From assembly GCA_002825465.1 (NCBI GenBank), contig PJER01000002.1, forward strand, positions 124,001 to 188,000: a stretch of DNA of 64,000 bases, written 5' to 3'. Positions 52,914 through 61,622 of this stretch are shown here, one piece after another. The notes beneath the pieces were generated by a model, which saw only the letters and a list, made by a program, of their open reading frames with translations, was not told the origin of the DNA and did no database searches. The stretch comes from Candidatus Thorarchaeota archaeon MP8T_1 (GTDB taxonomy: Archaea; Asgardarchaeota; Thorarchaeia; Thorarchaeales; Thorarchaeaceae). Position 1 is the first letter of the stretch. The number at the start of each line of letters is the position of its first letter. A program made the translations under genes and the position numbers.

Positions 52914-53858
52914 TTGACTGACACCTTGAACACTATAGAGGATTTGCCACTAGCAGCACAAGCATTTGTGCCAGGTCACATCACGGGCGTGTTTCGTATC
53001 TTTGACGATAGGGAGACTCCCCTTCAGTGTGGATCGATTGGGGCTGGATTCTCGGTGGATATAGGGACTCTTACTACTGTCAGTGCTGAAGATAACGAAA
53101 CACTAGAGATTACAACAATATACAATGATGAGCAAGTTGATGCGACTGTAACGAAGACGGTGGTTCATAGAATGATTGAGAAATACGAGAGGCAGTTCAA
53201 GGTGCAAATTATTCACAAGTCCTCTCTTCCATCTGGTGCTGGTTTTGGTGCATCTGGAGCTGGAGCTCTAGGTACTGCACTTGCTCTCGGTCGAATTCTA
53301 GATCCATCACTATCTTCGACTAAAGCTGCAGAATTTGCGCATCAAGCTGAGATCGAAAATCGTTCAGGTCTTGGTGATGTGCTTGCTCAAACTGTAGGTG
53401 GCATTGAAATTCGTGTGTTCCCTGGAGGTCCCGGTGTCGGTAAAGTTCAGACTATTCCATCTAGTGAAAATCAAATTGTTGTATTAGCTGGAGCTCCCGG
53501 ATTACAGACACGGAATGTCTTGACAAATCCTATCAGTCGTGAGAGGATAAACGCTGTGGGAGACCGGCTCGTAGAGCGAATCATAGAATCACCTTCAATT
53601 GAAACCTTCGTTTCCTGTTCTCGTGAATTCACAAATGCAATTGGTCTTGCCACTGACCGGGTGAAAGAATCACTTCTGGATTTGGAAGATTCAGGACTTG
53701 ATTTATCAAGCATGGTAATGCTCGGTGATTCAGTCTTTTGTTTCTGTAATGAAGATCAAACTGAATCAGCAGTTAATATTCTTTCCAAATATTGGATGCA
53801 ATCAGAAGTACAAGTGACTCGTGTTTCAAAATTGGGTGGGAGGCTGGTATCATGGTGA
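52914..53858 (+). CDS. Pantoate kinase (archaeal GHMP-type)
   Basis: Phosphorylates pantoate, the archaeal first step that replaces pantothenate kinase. The N-terminal AAQAFVPGHITGVFRIFDD is typical of the archaeal enzyme; the GHMP ATP loop is LPSGAGFGASGAGALGTALALG; NRSGLGDVLAQTVGG is a substrate region. 314 residues, normal. TTG start, weak ribosome site, possibly a leaderless transcript from the TTTATA box. The stop overlaps the next ATG by seven bases. Confidence 0.9.
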   Translation: MTDTLNTIEDLPLAAQAFVPGHITGVFRIFDDRETPLQCGSIGAGFSVDIGTLTTVSAEDNETLEITTIYNDEQVDATVTKTVVHRMIEKYERQFKVQIIHKSSLPSGAGFGASGAGALGTALALGRILDPSLSSTKAAEFAHQAEIENRSGLGDVLAQTVGGIEIRVFPGGPGVGKVQTIPSSENQIVVLAGAPGLQTRNVLTNPISRERINAVGDRLVERIIESPSIETFVSCSREFTNAIGLATDRVKESLLDLEDSGLDLSSMVMLGDSVFCFCNEDQTESAVNILSKYWMQSEVQVTRVSKLGGRLVSW

Positions 53859-54664
53859 AGATAGAGATTCCTGATGACCATCCTCGGAAAGTATCCCTAG
53901 AGACTAGAGAGAAGATAATCGACGGTCATACCCGCCATGAAGTAGCAACAGCTGGACTGCTCGCGCATGGGCGTGGTGAAGCATTTGATTATCTCATTGG
54001 GGAGCAAACAAATGATTTCGCTAGAAATGCAATCCGTGTAGGAGTTGCTGCGATGCTGACAGCAAATCATCCGGTTATCAGCGTCAATGGAAATGTTTGT
54101 GCCTTAGTTCCTAAAGAGTTAGTTCAATTGTCTCAATTAACTGGCGCTCCACTAGAGATCAATTTATTCTATTATAGAAAAGAACGAGAAGATGCTATTC
54201 TAAAAGCGTTACGTACAGCAGGAGCTAAGGAGGTTCTTGGAACTCATGATAGACCCTCCGAGACTATACCCGAATTGTCTAGTAACCGTAGAAAGGTAGA
54301 TCCTGAAGGAATTGGGTCTGCAGATGTCATCTTAGTCCCACTGGAAGATGGTGATCGAACCGAAGCACTCAAAGCGATTGGGAAGTATGTAATTACTATC
54401 GATCTTAACCCTATGAGCCGGACAGCAGTCTATTCTGATGTTACAATTGTTGATAATATTGTTAGATGTATGCCGTTAATGGTCGAATATGCTCGAGAGC
54501 TAAAAGATGTTCCATTTGACGAGTTACTGAAGATTGTAGAAACCTTCGATAATGAAAAGAATCTTTCTGATTCAATGAAATTGATGAGGGATAGATTAGA
54601 GAGATTATCAAAGAATATTGAGCCTCTTCGTGAAAAGAAAAAGGTTGGAGTAGAGACTGTATGA
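53852..54664 (+). CDS. 4-phosphopantoate-beta-alanine ligase (phosphopantothenate synthetase)
   Basis: Joins phosphopantoate and beta-alanine with ATP in the archaeal CoA pathway. Family features: SLETREKIIDGHTRHEVATAGLLAHGRGEAFDYLIGE, ISVNGNVCALVPKEL, TIDLNPMSRTAVYSDVTIVDNIVRC. About 270 residues, normal. ATG 53852 overlaps the kinase stop; an in-frame start further upstream is inside the kinase and rejected. The stop overlaps panE by ATGA, so all three are co-translated. Confidence 0.94.
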   Translation: MVKIEIPDDHPRKVSLETREKIIDGHTRHEVATAGLLAHGRGEAFDYLIGEQTNDFARNAIRVGVAAMLTANHPVISVNGNVCALVPKELVQLSQLTGAPLEINLFYYRKEREDAILKALRTAGAKEVLGTHDRPSETIPELSSNRRKVDPEGIGSADVILVPLEDGDRTEALKAIGKYVITIDLNPMSRTAVYSDVTIVDNIVRCMPLMVEYARELKDVPFDELLKIVETFDNEKNLSDSMKLMRDRLERLSKNIEPLREKKKVGVETV

Positions 54665-55650
54665 AGATAGTAGTCTTAGGATCTGGAGCTATTGGAAGCT
54701 TATACGGAGCTTTTCTCAGTATATTAGATGAGAATGAAGTGATTCTTGTTGGTAGAAACCCTCATGTTGCAGCTATCCGAGAAAAGGGACTTCTAATCCA
54801 AGGTATCATGGGAGAACGGAAATTCAATCTCAATGCTGTTGAAGATGCATCCGAGATTGACAAGGCAGACCTCATCCTCCTGACAACCAAGACTTATGAC
54901 ACAATATCTGCCATAAAAACTGCGAAACATCTAGTTACCAATGGGGCATATGTTCTTCTAATCCAAAATGGCTTAGGAACTGAAGAGCAGGTTGCAAATG
55001 AATTAGATTCAACCAGAGTTCTTCGAGCTACTACGTGTATGGGCGCAATTAGAGTGGAACCTGGTGTTGTGGAAGCAACAGGTTGCGGACTTACTGAGAT
55101 TGGTTCTCGTTTTCCTGAAAATTACGATTATGTCCTAGAATTGGCGGAGATGCTCAGAAGATGTGGATTTGATGTCCGCGCCAGTGATAATATAGAAGGA
55201 GTCGTCTGGACTAAAACATTAGTCAACTGTGGTATCAATCCTGTTGGCGCACTCACCGGTTTCAAGAATGGCGAGGTCTACAGAGATCCTCAATTACGTA
55301 GGCTTGTTATTCGCCTTGTTGAGGAAGCAGTCGCTATAGTAGAAGCTCTTGGTATTGAATTAACTACAGAGGATCCAGTACGATATGCTCTGGGAACAGC
55401 AAAAGCTACTGGTGACAATATCAACTCGATGCTTCAAGATGTTCTCGCTGGTAAAAGAACTGAGATCGATTCCATAACAGGAGAAATCATTCGACTTGGA
55501 AAAGAGCTTGGTATTGAGACCCCCTCCAATGAATCTGTCTATGCTCTTGTAAAAGCTATTGAATCAAAGTACTTGGAAGATGTTGATGCAGTGACGGAAA
55601 TCAAACCATTAAAAGTTAAAGAATTGGTCGATACACTCACTACATCCTAA
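54661..55650 (+). CDS. panE: Ketopantoate reductase
   Basis: NADPH-dependent reduction of ketopantoate to pantoate. Rossmann GSGAIGSLYGAFL, LTTKTYDTISAI, IQNGLGTEEQV, the catalytic Lys in VVWTKTLVNCGINPVGAL and the closing ENPxN-like INSMLQDVLAGKRTEID with SNESVYALVKAIE. 329 residues, normal. It supplies pantoate to the two upstream enzymes. It overlaps the convergent MBL gene by 11 bases. Confidence 0.92.
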   Translation: MKIVVLGSGAIGSLYGAFLSILDENEVILVGRNPHVAAIREKGLLIQGIMGERKFNLNAVEDASEIDKADLILLTTKTYDTISAIKTAKHLVTNGAYVLLIQNGLGTEEQVANELDSTRVLRATTCMGAIRVEPGVVEATGCGLTEIGSRFPENYDYVLELAEMLRRCGFDVRASDNIEGVVWTKTLVNCGINPVGALTGFKNGEVYRDPQLRRLVIRLVEEAVAIVEALGIELTTEDPVRYALGTAKATGDNINSMLQDVLAGKRTEIDSITGEIIRLGKELGIETPSNESVYALVKAIESKYLEDVDAVTEIKPLKVKELVDTLTTS

Positions 55651-56329
55651 ACAAAGACTTTGCCATCTGATATGATGCATGAGCTGACTTCTTTGCATTG
55701 AACTTCATAGCATTCATGTGACCTGGAAGTCCTATCTCAAATTCCATTTCAGTGATTCTTCTTAGGGACTCTACGAGTGTTCGCTCATCTCCGGTTGGAA
55801 AGTCTGTTCTCCCAAAACTACCTCCTGGAAATAGAGTGTCTCCAGTGATGAGTATTCCAGTATCAAGAATCATTAGGCAGATGCTACCGAGTGAATGTCC
55901 TGGTGTGTGGTATACTTCTAGTTTGATATCTTCAAATTCAAGGATAGTTCCTTCTTCAAGGACGCCTTCAATCTTTAATGGTGGAAGATCAACACCAAAT
56001 GTAGCAGCAAGTGTTTGTCGCATATCTCCATTATTGATTGGTTCTGCTTCTGCTTTGTGAAGGTAGATCTTGGGATTTACTTCTTCTACAATAGGAATGA
56101 CACCACCAATGTGGTCGATATGGCTATGTGTCAGGATGATGTCAGTAATCTGTGAAATTGAGGAACCAAGAGTCTGCAATTGTTTATCTAATGCGTGATG
56201 ATTCAATCCTGTTCCAGTATCTATCAGAACATGACAATCTCCAGATTTAATGAATGTAATATTGGAGTCCATTGATCTGCTCACAAGGAAGTAAATTGAA
56301 TCTACAATCATATCAAACACGATTATCAC
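55640..56329 (-). CDS. Metallo-beta-lactamase-fold hydrolase (glyoxalase II-like)
   Basis: 229 residues. The metal motif is THSHIDHIGG, with HTPGHSLGS for the next His, LITGDTLFPGG for the bridging Asp and LPGHMNAM for the last His; this set is closest to the glyoxalase II group. It starts at GTG 56329 inside the stop of the class V aminotransferase (four bases), so the two are co-translated. Substrate unknown; a thioester of small molecules is possible. Confidence 0.88.
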   Translation of the reverse strand: MIIVFDMIVDSIYFLVSRSMDSNITFIKSGDCHVLIDTGTGLNHHALDKQLQTLGSSISQITDIILTHSHIDHIGGVIPIVEEVNPKIYLHKAEAEPINNGDMRQTLAATFGVDLPPLKIEGVLEEGTILEFEDIKLEVYHTPGHSLGSICLMILDTGILITGDTLFPGGSFGRTDFPTGDERTLVESLRRITEMEFEIGLPGHMNAMKFNAKKSAHASYQMAKSLFRM

Positions 56330-57450
56330 CGGAAATTCTCAAGAAGTACATCCACTTCTTCAATTGTGTTATAGAAGTGAGGTGACACTCTAAGTCTTCC
56401 GTTACGAACAGAACAATGAATGTTCTTCTCATGTAACTTCTCATTTAGTTGCTCTACATCTGATGGTTTGCATGATACGGTTGCTGAATTGTTTTGTGCG
56501 CCAAACTCGTAATATGGAATATCCATCTCATACAATCTTTTACGTAGGTAATTGGCGACTTCCAATGCTGCTCTTTCTCTATCTTTCGCCGGAATCTGGA
56601 GGAGAACCTTGAGTGATTCTAAGAATCCGACATATGAAATCATTGCAGGGGATCCAACCTGAAATTTTCTAGCATCATGAAGAGGCGCTCGGTCAAAATA
56701 TCCAAACTCTTGCAGTTGTTCGACACCCCACCATCCGAGATATCTTGGATGTACTTTATCCATCACATTTTCTCCAACATAGACAAATCCAGCACCTATC
56801 GGTCCAAGTAGCCATTTAGCTGCCTGTGCAGTGGCAAAATCGACATTTAATTTTGAGAGGTCCGTATCGAAACAGCCCGCAGCTTGAATGATATCGACCG
56901 AGAGATATGCACCATTCTCATGAGTCACTTTTTCCAATGCAGGTAAATCAATACGATATCCACTTCCAAATTGAATTTGACTTACTGCAACAACCCGAGT
57001 GTGTTCATCTATAGCTTCAGCAAAGCGTTCTACAGGTACGCTACCGTCTTTAGATTTAACTACCCTTAATTCCACTCCGTAGAGTTTCTTCACATTTTGC
57101 CATGGAACGTAATTTGCCGGGAATTCCAAGTCGCATAGAACGATGTTTGCTCCTTCAGGGTATTCAATACTGTGCGCGAATGAATTGATACCTTCGCTAG
57201 TGCTTGGAACTAGAGCATATTGGCTATAATCCCCTCCAAGAAGTTGAGCTAGATTTACTCTGATTGTTTTAATGTTATCAAGCGTTTCTTTGAAGGAACC
57301 TAATGCTTCTACTTTTTTATCCAAGTATTCTTTCATTGCATTTACGGTAGTGATAGGCGGGATTCCTGTAGATGCATTATTAAGATAGGTCATATCTCTG
57401 AGTGTTGGCCACATCTCTGAGATGAAACTCGGGTCTATAATAGGGCTCAT
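56326..57450 (-). CDS. Class V PLP aminotransferase (cysteine desulfurase / epimerase-like)
   Basis: 374 residues. TYLNNASTGIPP at the N-terminus, VPSTSEGINSFAHSI, SVDIIQAAGCFDTDLSKLNVDF and the Schiff-base lysine K212 in TAQAAKWLLGPIGAGF. The cysteine-bearing loop of true cysteine desulfurases is not seen, and ALEKVTHENGAYLSVD is more like isopenicillin-N-epimerase-type members. The MBL hydrolase gene is coupled to it. Substrate not determined. Confidence 0.87.
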   Translation of the reverse strand: MSPIIDPSFISEMWPTLRDMTYLNNASTGIPPITTVNAMKEYLDKKVEALGSFKETLDNIKTIRVNLAQLLGGDYSQYALVPSTSEGINSFAHSIEYPEGANIVLCDLEFPANYVPWQNVKKLYGVELRVVKSKDGSVPVERFAEAIDEHTRVVAVSQIQFGSGYRIDLPALEKVTHENGAYLSVDIIQAAGCFDTDLSKLNVDFATAQAAKWLLGPIGAGFVYVGENVMDKVHPRYLGWWGVEQLQEFGYFDRAPLHDARKFQVGSPAMISYVGFLESLKVLLQIPAKDRERAALEVANYLRKRLYEMDIPYYEFGAQNNSATVSCKPSDVEQLNEKLHEKNIHCSVRNGRLRVSPHFYNTIEEVDVLLENFR

Positions 57451-57556
57451 GACTCTCCCAACTGAGGTAAGTTATAGATAAAGTTCTTGGCGGATTAAAT
57501 CTAGCGAAGATTTAAGACTAGTATATGCATCGTAAATTCTGGAGCGCGGTCTATAG

Positions 57557-58411
57557 GTGTTCAGGAGGCTAAAACGCCGGCCAAAAAAGGAACCGGATGA
57601 AGAATCATCAATTGGAAAAGACATAGATGAAGTAAGGCCTACTAAAACTGAACCTGATGTTTCTACAACTGTAGAACCAGAACCTGAAAAGACTCCCTTT
57701 GCGAAACTCTCTACAGAGAAATCCACGCCTACACCAACTCGATTTGTTCCTCCTTCCAAAGTGGATCTAGATGAAGAACAGACTGCAATACTTGCGAGAA
57801 GAGCCAAAATTTCCCCACAAACTGCTGCAGAAATCGTTCCTGGTAAAGTTTTGAAGCGTGATGAAGAGGGTAGGGTCCACATCAAGATTGTCTTTTATGG
57901 TCCATCCCTCTCCGGTAAAACTACAGCTTTACGTTGGTTGTTTGGAAACATCCGATCATTGTCAAAAGGGAAACTAGTTGAGATTTCCGATGAATTAGGT
58001 CGTACAACATTTTTCGATTTTGTGCCAGTGACTGCAAGTGAGAATATGGTATTTGATGTCTTCACAGTAGCAGGACAACGTCGGCATGCTAGCAGTAGAA
58101 TCAAAGTGCTTAGAGATTGTGATGGTCTCATCTTCATGGCTGACTCCACACCTGAGCAAATGAATGAGAACCTTGCTTCAATTCAGGAGCTTCGTATTGC
58201 TCTCGGAACTGATCGAATGGCTACGTTACCGATAGTTGTGTCTCTAAATAAGAGAGATCTTCCCAACGCGTTACCTGTTGACTATATGGTTCAGATGCTA
58301 GATTTGGAAGGATACCCTGTCTTTGCTACTATTGCAACCGAGGGGAAGAATCTTCTAAGAATGTTCCAACGAGTCCTTCGAGATTCACTGATATTCAAAA
58401 TTGGTATCTGA
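57557..58411 (+). CDS. MglA-like small GTPase with long disordered N-terminus
   Basis: 284 residues. Residues 1-100 are charged, Pro/Glu/Thr-rich and probably disordered. The G domain then follows MglA closely: KIVFYGPSLSGKTTALRWLF (P-loop 115-122), DELGRTTFFDFVP (145-157), TVAGQRRHASSRIKVLRDCDGLIFMADS (170-197) and NKRD (231-234). MglA GTPases work with Roadblock (MglB) proteins in polarity control. GTG start with GGAG upstream. Its natural partner in the window is the Roadblock protein at 50057. Confidence 0.88.
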   Translation: MFRRLKRRPKKEPDEESSIGKDIDEVRPTKTEPDVSTTVEPEPEKTPFAKLSTEKSTPTPTRFVPPSKVDLDEEQTAILARRAKISPQTAAEIVPGKVLKRDEEGRVHIKIVFYGPSLSGKTTALRWLFGNIRSLSKGKLVEISDELGRTTFFDFVPVTASENMVFDVFTVAGQRRHASSRIKVLRDCDGLIFMADSTPEQMNENLASIQELRIALGTDRMATLPIVVSLNKRDLPNALPVDYMVQMLDLEGYPVFATIATEGKNLLRMFQRVLRDSLIFKIGI

Positions 58412-59146
58412 TTATTCCCGAGAGATTGGTAACTCATGTCTTTCAAGCTGCTTGATTAATGCAATTAGTTCTTCTTCAGCCTGTTCCATGATCAATTTGC
58501 CTTTCTCTTCTGATGCTTTTCTTGGATCCCCATACATTGCTGATGGAAGTAGCTGTTCTCTATAGCTACCTGAGATGATTTCATACTTTGTTACTACTCT
58601 GGATGAGACCGCCTTTGGCATATCAACAAGATCTGGTCGTACTGCTAGGACCTCTGAGGTCTCATCTTCAGCTGCATGTCCTCCTGGTGTTTCCTCAACT
58701 AGTTCTCGAGCACTCTTTGCAAGGTCTCTCCACCAATTTACTATAATAACAACTCGTTGTTCTTTTTCAGTTGCTTCTTTAGCTGCTAATTTCAGTGCTG
58801 GTACATTTCCTCCATGTCCATTCAATACTACCAAGTATCGAAATCGATTTTTGAAAATTCCCTTCATCACTGAAGTATAAAAATCAGCTAAAACTTTTGA
58901 CTCGACAGAGACCGTTCCCAAGAAGTTATTGAAATCCCAACTATCTCCGAATGGTATCGTTGGCAAGACTAATGCATTTGTCTTTTCAGCAATCTTCTTC
59001 GCAAGATATGTTGGAAGAATCGTATCGGTCCCCAGAGGTAAATGACTACCATGAGCTTCTAAAGCTCCAGTAACCATGACCACAACCTCGAATTTTGCAG
59101 CTGCTTGTTCGATACCCTTGTATGTGAACTCCGACCAAAATGGCAT
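58412..59146 (-). CDS. Creatininase family amidohydrolase
   Basis: About 244 residues. Metal-binding segments are VTGALEAHGSHLPLGTDTIL, IPFGDSWDF, VLNGHGGNVPAL and GGHAAEDETSEVLAVRPDLVD, all with the family's Glu, His and Asp ligands in order. Members include creatininase, MftE and the archaeal FAPy deformylase ArfB of riboflavin/F420 synthesis; which of these applies cannot be said. ATG 59146 is taken; the frame extends 24 bases upstream without a ribosome site. Convergent with the MglA-like gene, stops adjacent. Confidence 0.87.
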   Translation of the reverse strand: MPFWSEFTYKGIEQAAAKFEVVVMVTGALEAHGSHLPLGTDTILPTYLAKKIAEKTNALVLPTIPFGDSWDFNNFLGTVSVESKVLADFYTSVMKGIFKNRFRYLVVLNGHGGNVPALKLAAKEATEKEQRVVIIVNWWRDLAKSARELVEETPGGHAAEDETSEVLAVRPDLVDMPKAVSSRVVTKYEIISGSYREQLLPSAMYGDPRKASEEKGKLIMEQAEEELIALIKQLERHELPISRE

Positions 59147-59256
59147 TTTATGTCGTTGCAGGCATAGCACAGTCTCTAATAAAGAAGGTGTAAGGAGTCA
59201 ACCGAAAAGATGAAAAACCGCTGTGATAGTTCCCCGCTTCAGTGCAATGTGCACAT

Positions 59257-59332
59257 AGCCCCGTGGTGTAGCGGTCCAGCATCGGTGGTTCTGGCCCACC
59301 GGACCTAGGTTCGAGTCCTGGCGGGGCTACCA
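59257..59332 (+). tRNA. tRNA-Gln (CTG)
   Basis: 76 bases with CCA encoded. Acceptor AGCCCCG / CGGGGCT, D arm GTGT / GCAT-type, anticodon stem GGTGG / CCACC with loop TTCTGGC (anticodon CTG), variable GGAC, T arm CTAGG / CCTGG with loop TTCGAGT, then A-CCA. No intron. A T-run follows at 59333-59339 as terminator. Confidence 0.93.
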
Positions 59333-59848
59333 CTTTTTATCTATAGTAAATTACCTCTCAATTTCCGGACAATCGCCCATTTTTTGAATGGTTTGCTCCC
59401 ATAATCCATTGCATGCTCATCACACATAACACTCTGCAATATCTCTTCATAGTTGGTAAGGCAAAATAATGTGAGCATTTACTCAAAAATGGCTCTTTTT
59501 CCAGTGGTTGTAAGGGTAAGTCCGATTTTTTGGAGTAAATTTAGAAATTAAGACGAGTTGGTAGGTTTATGCTGGTACATATCAATTTATAAGGCAAGTT
59601 GTTCAATTCTAGGTTGGAGAACAGAATCGTCTATTAGGCTCATTCTGAGTTTCCTGTTACTGAGTCTGCGTCCTCCCGGCGGAGAATTACAGGGGCGATT
59701 CATCTCCATTCTTTCCTTCTTTCATGATTTCTCATATCAGAGAGAATAGAGCTAGGTTTCTCTACTATCACTATTGCAATCCTCTCATCATGTATGGTTA
59801 TATATCTGAAAACACACCAATTTCGAACTGTACATAGGAGATTATGCC
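59333..59848 (+). other. Long intergenic region without a convincing gene
   Basis: 516 bases between the tRNA and the M14 carboxypeptidase. It is A/T-rich, the open frames in it have no ribosome site or protein-like composition, and it contains an imperfect inverted repeat at 59477-59540 (separate entry). An AGGAG at 59836 belongs to the next gene. I see no known element otherwise. Confidence 0.6.
59477..59540. repeat. Imperfect inverted repeat in the tRNA/M14 gap
   Basis: ATTTACTCAAAAA (59477-59489) and TTTTTTGGAGTAAAT (59526-59540) are inverted copies with one base inserted, separated by 36 bases. It could be a small stem-loop or the ends of a very short decayed element. No target duplication is obvious. 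Confidence 0.4.
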
Positions 59849-61534
59849 TTGTATCGAAAGGAAACATCGAATTCTATTCTTCTACTCATTTTGATAGCAT
59901 CAATGGTGCTGTCACTCTTCTTTACTCCAACAATAGTAGAAGCAGCTAATCCATTGATTGCCCCTATAACTACACCCTCTGTTAATCGAACTTGGGACAA
60001 TGTTTCTCTCCTCTACCCTGACCAATATCACAACAACTCAATGTTAATGGAGGAGATTTCCATTGTCCAAGATTCTGCACCAGATGTTGTGGACATTGAA
60101 GTTATTGGCGAGAGTTGGTATAACGAAGAAATTGTGAGCATACGAATAACAAATGAGAATAGTCGTCAACAGAAAGCCAAGACCCTAGTTGTTGCCCATC
60201 ATCATGGAAGAGAGAAAGTTACGGTTGAGATTGCAATTCGTTTTATTTTCTGGTTGGTGAATGGGTATGGTACTGATGATAGGATAACTGATTTTGTAGA
60301 TTATCAGGAGATCTATATTATACCGACATTGAATCCTGACGCTTTGAATTATATCTATGAAACCGGAAGTCCTTTCTTGAGGAAGAATATGCATCCCTTT
60401 GACGATGATGGCGACGGTCTCTTTGATGAGGATGACCGAGAGGACATGAATGATGACGGGATTATCTCTCTCTATGAAGTGTATGAAAAAGATGGCTTTG
60501 GCGGTCTAAATTGGTTGTATGATTATTATGAGGGATACGACAATGATGGTGATGGTTTGGTTAACGAGGATGTCGTTGGATTGGTGGATCTGAATCGGAA
60601 CTATAATGCATATTGGTCAATTGGGAGTGGAGCATTAGTTGACCCGATGAATCAACAATTTGCTGGTTTCTATCCATTTTCAGAACCTGAGACTGAGGCA
60701 TTTCGTGATTTTGCAATTCAACACAGATTTGCAATGTCATACTCACTCCATACAGGTGTAAATGCTACATATTTCCCAACAAATAGTACAGGCCAATATA
60801 ATGAGGTTGACCTCTACAGTTTGATGTGGGAGGATCTTCAGGATATCTTACCTCCAAGTTATTTGACCAATCCATACTACAATCCAGTTGCAGAGTTGCA
60901 TGGTGAATTAGCAACAACACCTGGTGGCTGGGATACATGGATGTATGATTCCAGAGATTGCCAAGTACCTATCTCTCTCGAGATTTATCAGAATGCAACA
61001 GGATTCTCTGAAGAGATGTATTTTGTAGCATTCGAAAACGAGACTCACGTGATTAAACAATGGAATAGTATGTTCGAATTATTCTCACCGTACGAGTCTG
61101 CAATCAATCCCCTATGGCTTGAACTCATCCCAACATTTGAGTACCTTCTTTTACAGACTCCTCAATTGGAAGTGAATCTAAACACAATATCGTTGGAGAA
61201 CAATACTATTACAGCAAATCTTACAGCATCAGTCCATAGTCCACGTATTTCGACTATTTATCCCGTTCAGATTCAACTTCTCGATGGGTTCGTTCTAGAC
61301 GAAATATCAGCAATAGATGCTGATTCGACAGTAGTTGAAATTATCCATCTCGAATTTACTGATCTTGAACTATCAAGCAACACCCAATTTGAGGTCGGAA
61401 ATGAGTTTTCAGGATATTATCGATTCGTCGTCTATTTCATTGTAGGTGTGAACTATGTGCCGCTTTTGTTTGGAGGAACAATAATTGCTGCATTTGCTGT
61501 AGTTGTCGTACTTGTGATCATTCGTCGACGATAG
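59849..61534 (+). CDS. Secreted M14-type zinc carboxypeptidase, membrane-anchored
   Basis: 561 residues: signal peptide (1-33), M14 domain (about 55-410), a beta domain and a C-terminal TM helix with basic RRR tail. The catalytic set is complete: HHGRE with H119 and E122, NPDAL, DLNRNYN with R250, SLHTG with H301, and E378 in ISLEIY. Between residues 184 and 241 are three Asp-rich loops (DDDGDGLFDEDD, NDDGIISLYE, DNDGDGLVNED) that look like calcium sites inserted in the domain. TTG start with AGGAG eight bases upstream. Probably trims peptides outside the cell. Confidence 0.9.
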   Translation: MYRKETSNSILLLILIASMVLSLFFTPTIVEAANPLIAPITTPSVNRTWDNVSLLYPDQYHNNSMLMEEISIVQDSAPDVVDIEVIGESWYNEEIVSIRITNENSRQQKAKTLVVAHHHGREKVTVEIAIRFIFWLVNGYGTDDRITDFVDYQEIYIIPTLNPDALNYIYETGSPFLRKNMHPFDDDGDGLFDEDDREDMNDDGIISLYEVYEKDGFGGLNWLYDYYEGYDNDGDGLVNEDVVGLVDLNRNYNAYWSIGSGALVDPMNQQFAGFYPFSEPETEAFRDFAIQHRFAMSYSLHTGVNATYFPTNSTGQYNEVDLYSLMWEDLQDILPPSYLTNPYYNPVAELHGELATTPGGWDTWMYDSRDCQVPISLEIYQNATGFSEEMYFVAFENETHVIKQWNSMFELFSPYESAINPLWLELIPTFEYLLLQTPQLEVNLNTISLENNTITANLTASVHSPRISTIYPVQIQLLDGFVLDEISAIDADSTVVEIIHLEFTDLELSSNTQFEVGNEFSGYYRFVVYFIVGVNYVPLLFGGTIIAAFAVVVVLVIIRRR

Positions 61535-61622
61535 CATTGAATTCATTATAGAGATATTTTCTTCCTAATGATAACAATCTTCATAACTTCGTTCAACCCA
61601 CTAGAGTTGGAGCGTACCTCGT

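Noticed and set aside
59558..59749. 63-codon open frame in the tRNA/M14 gap
   Set aside because: No ribosome site, protein composition unlike the neighbours, ends in the promoter region of the next gene.
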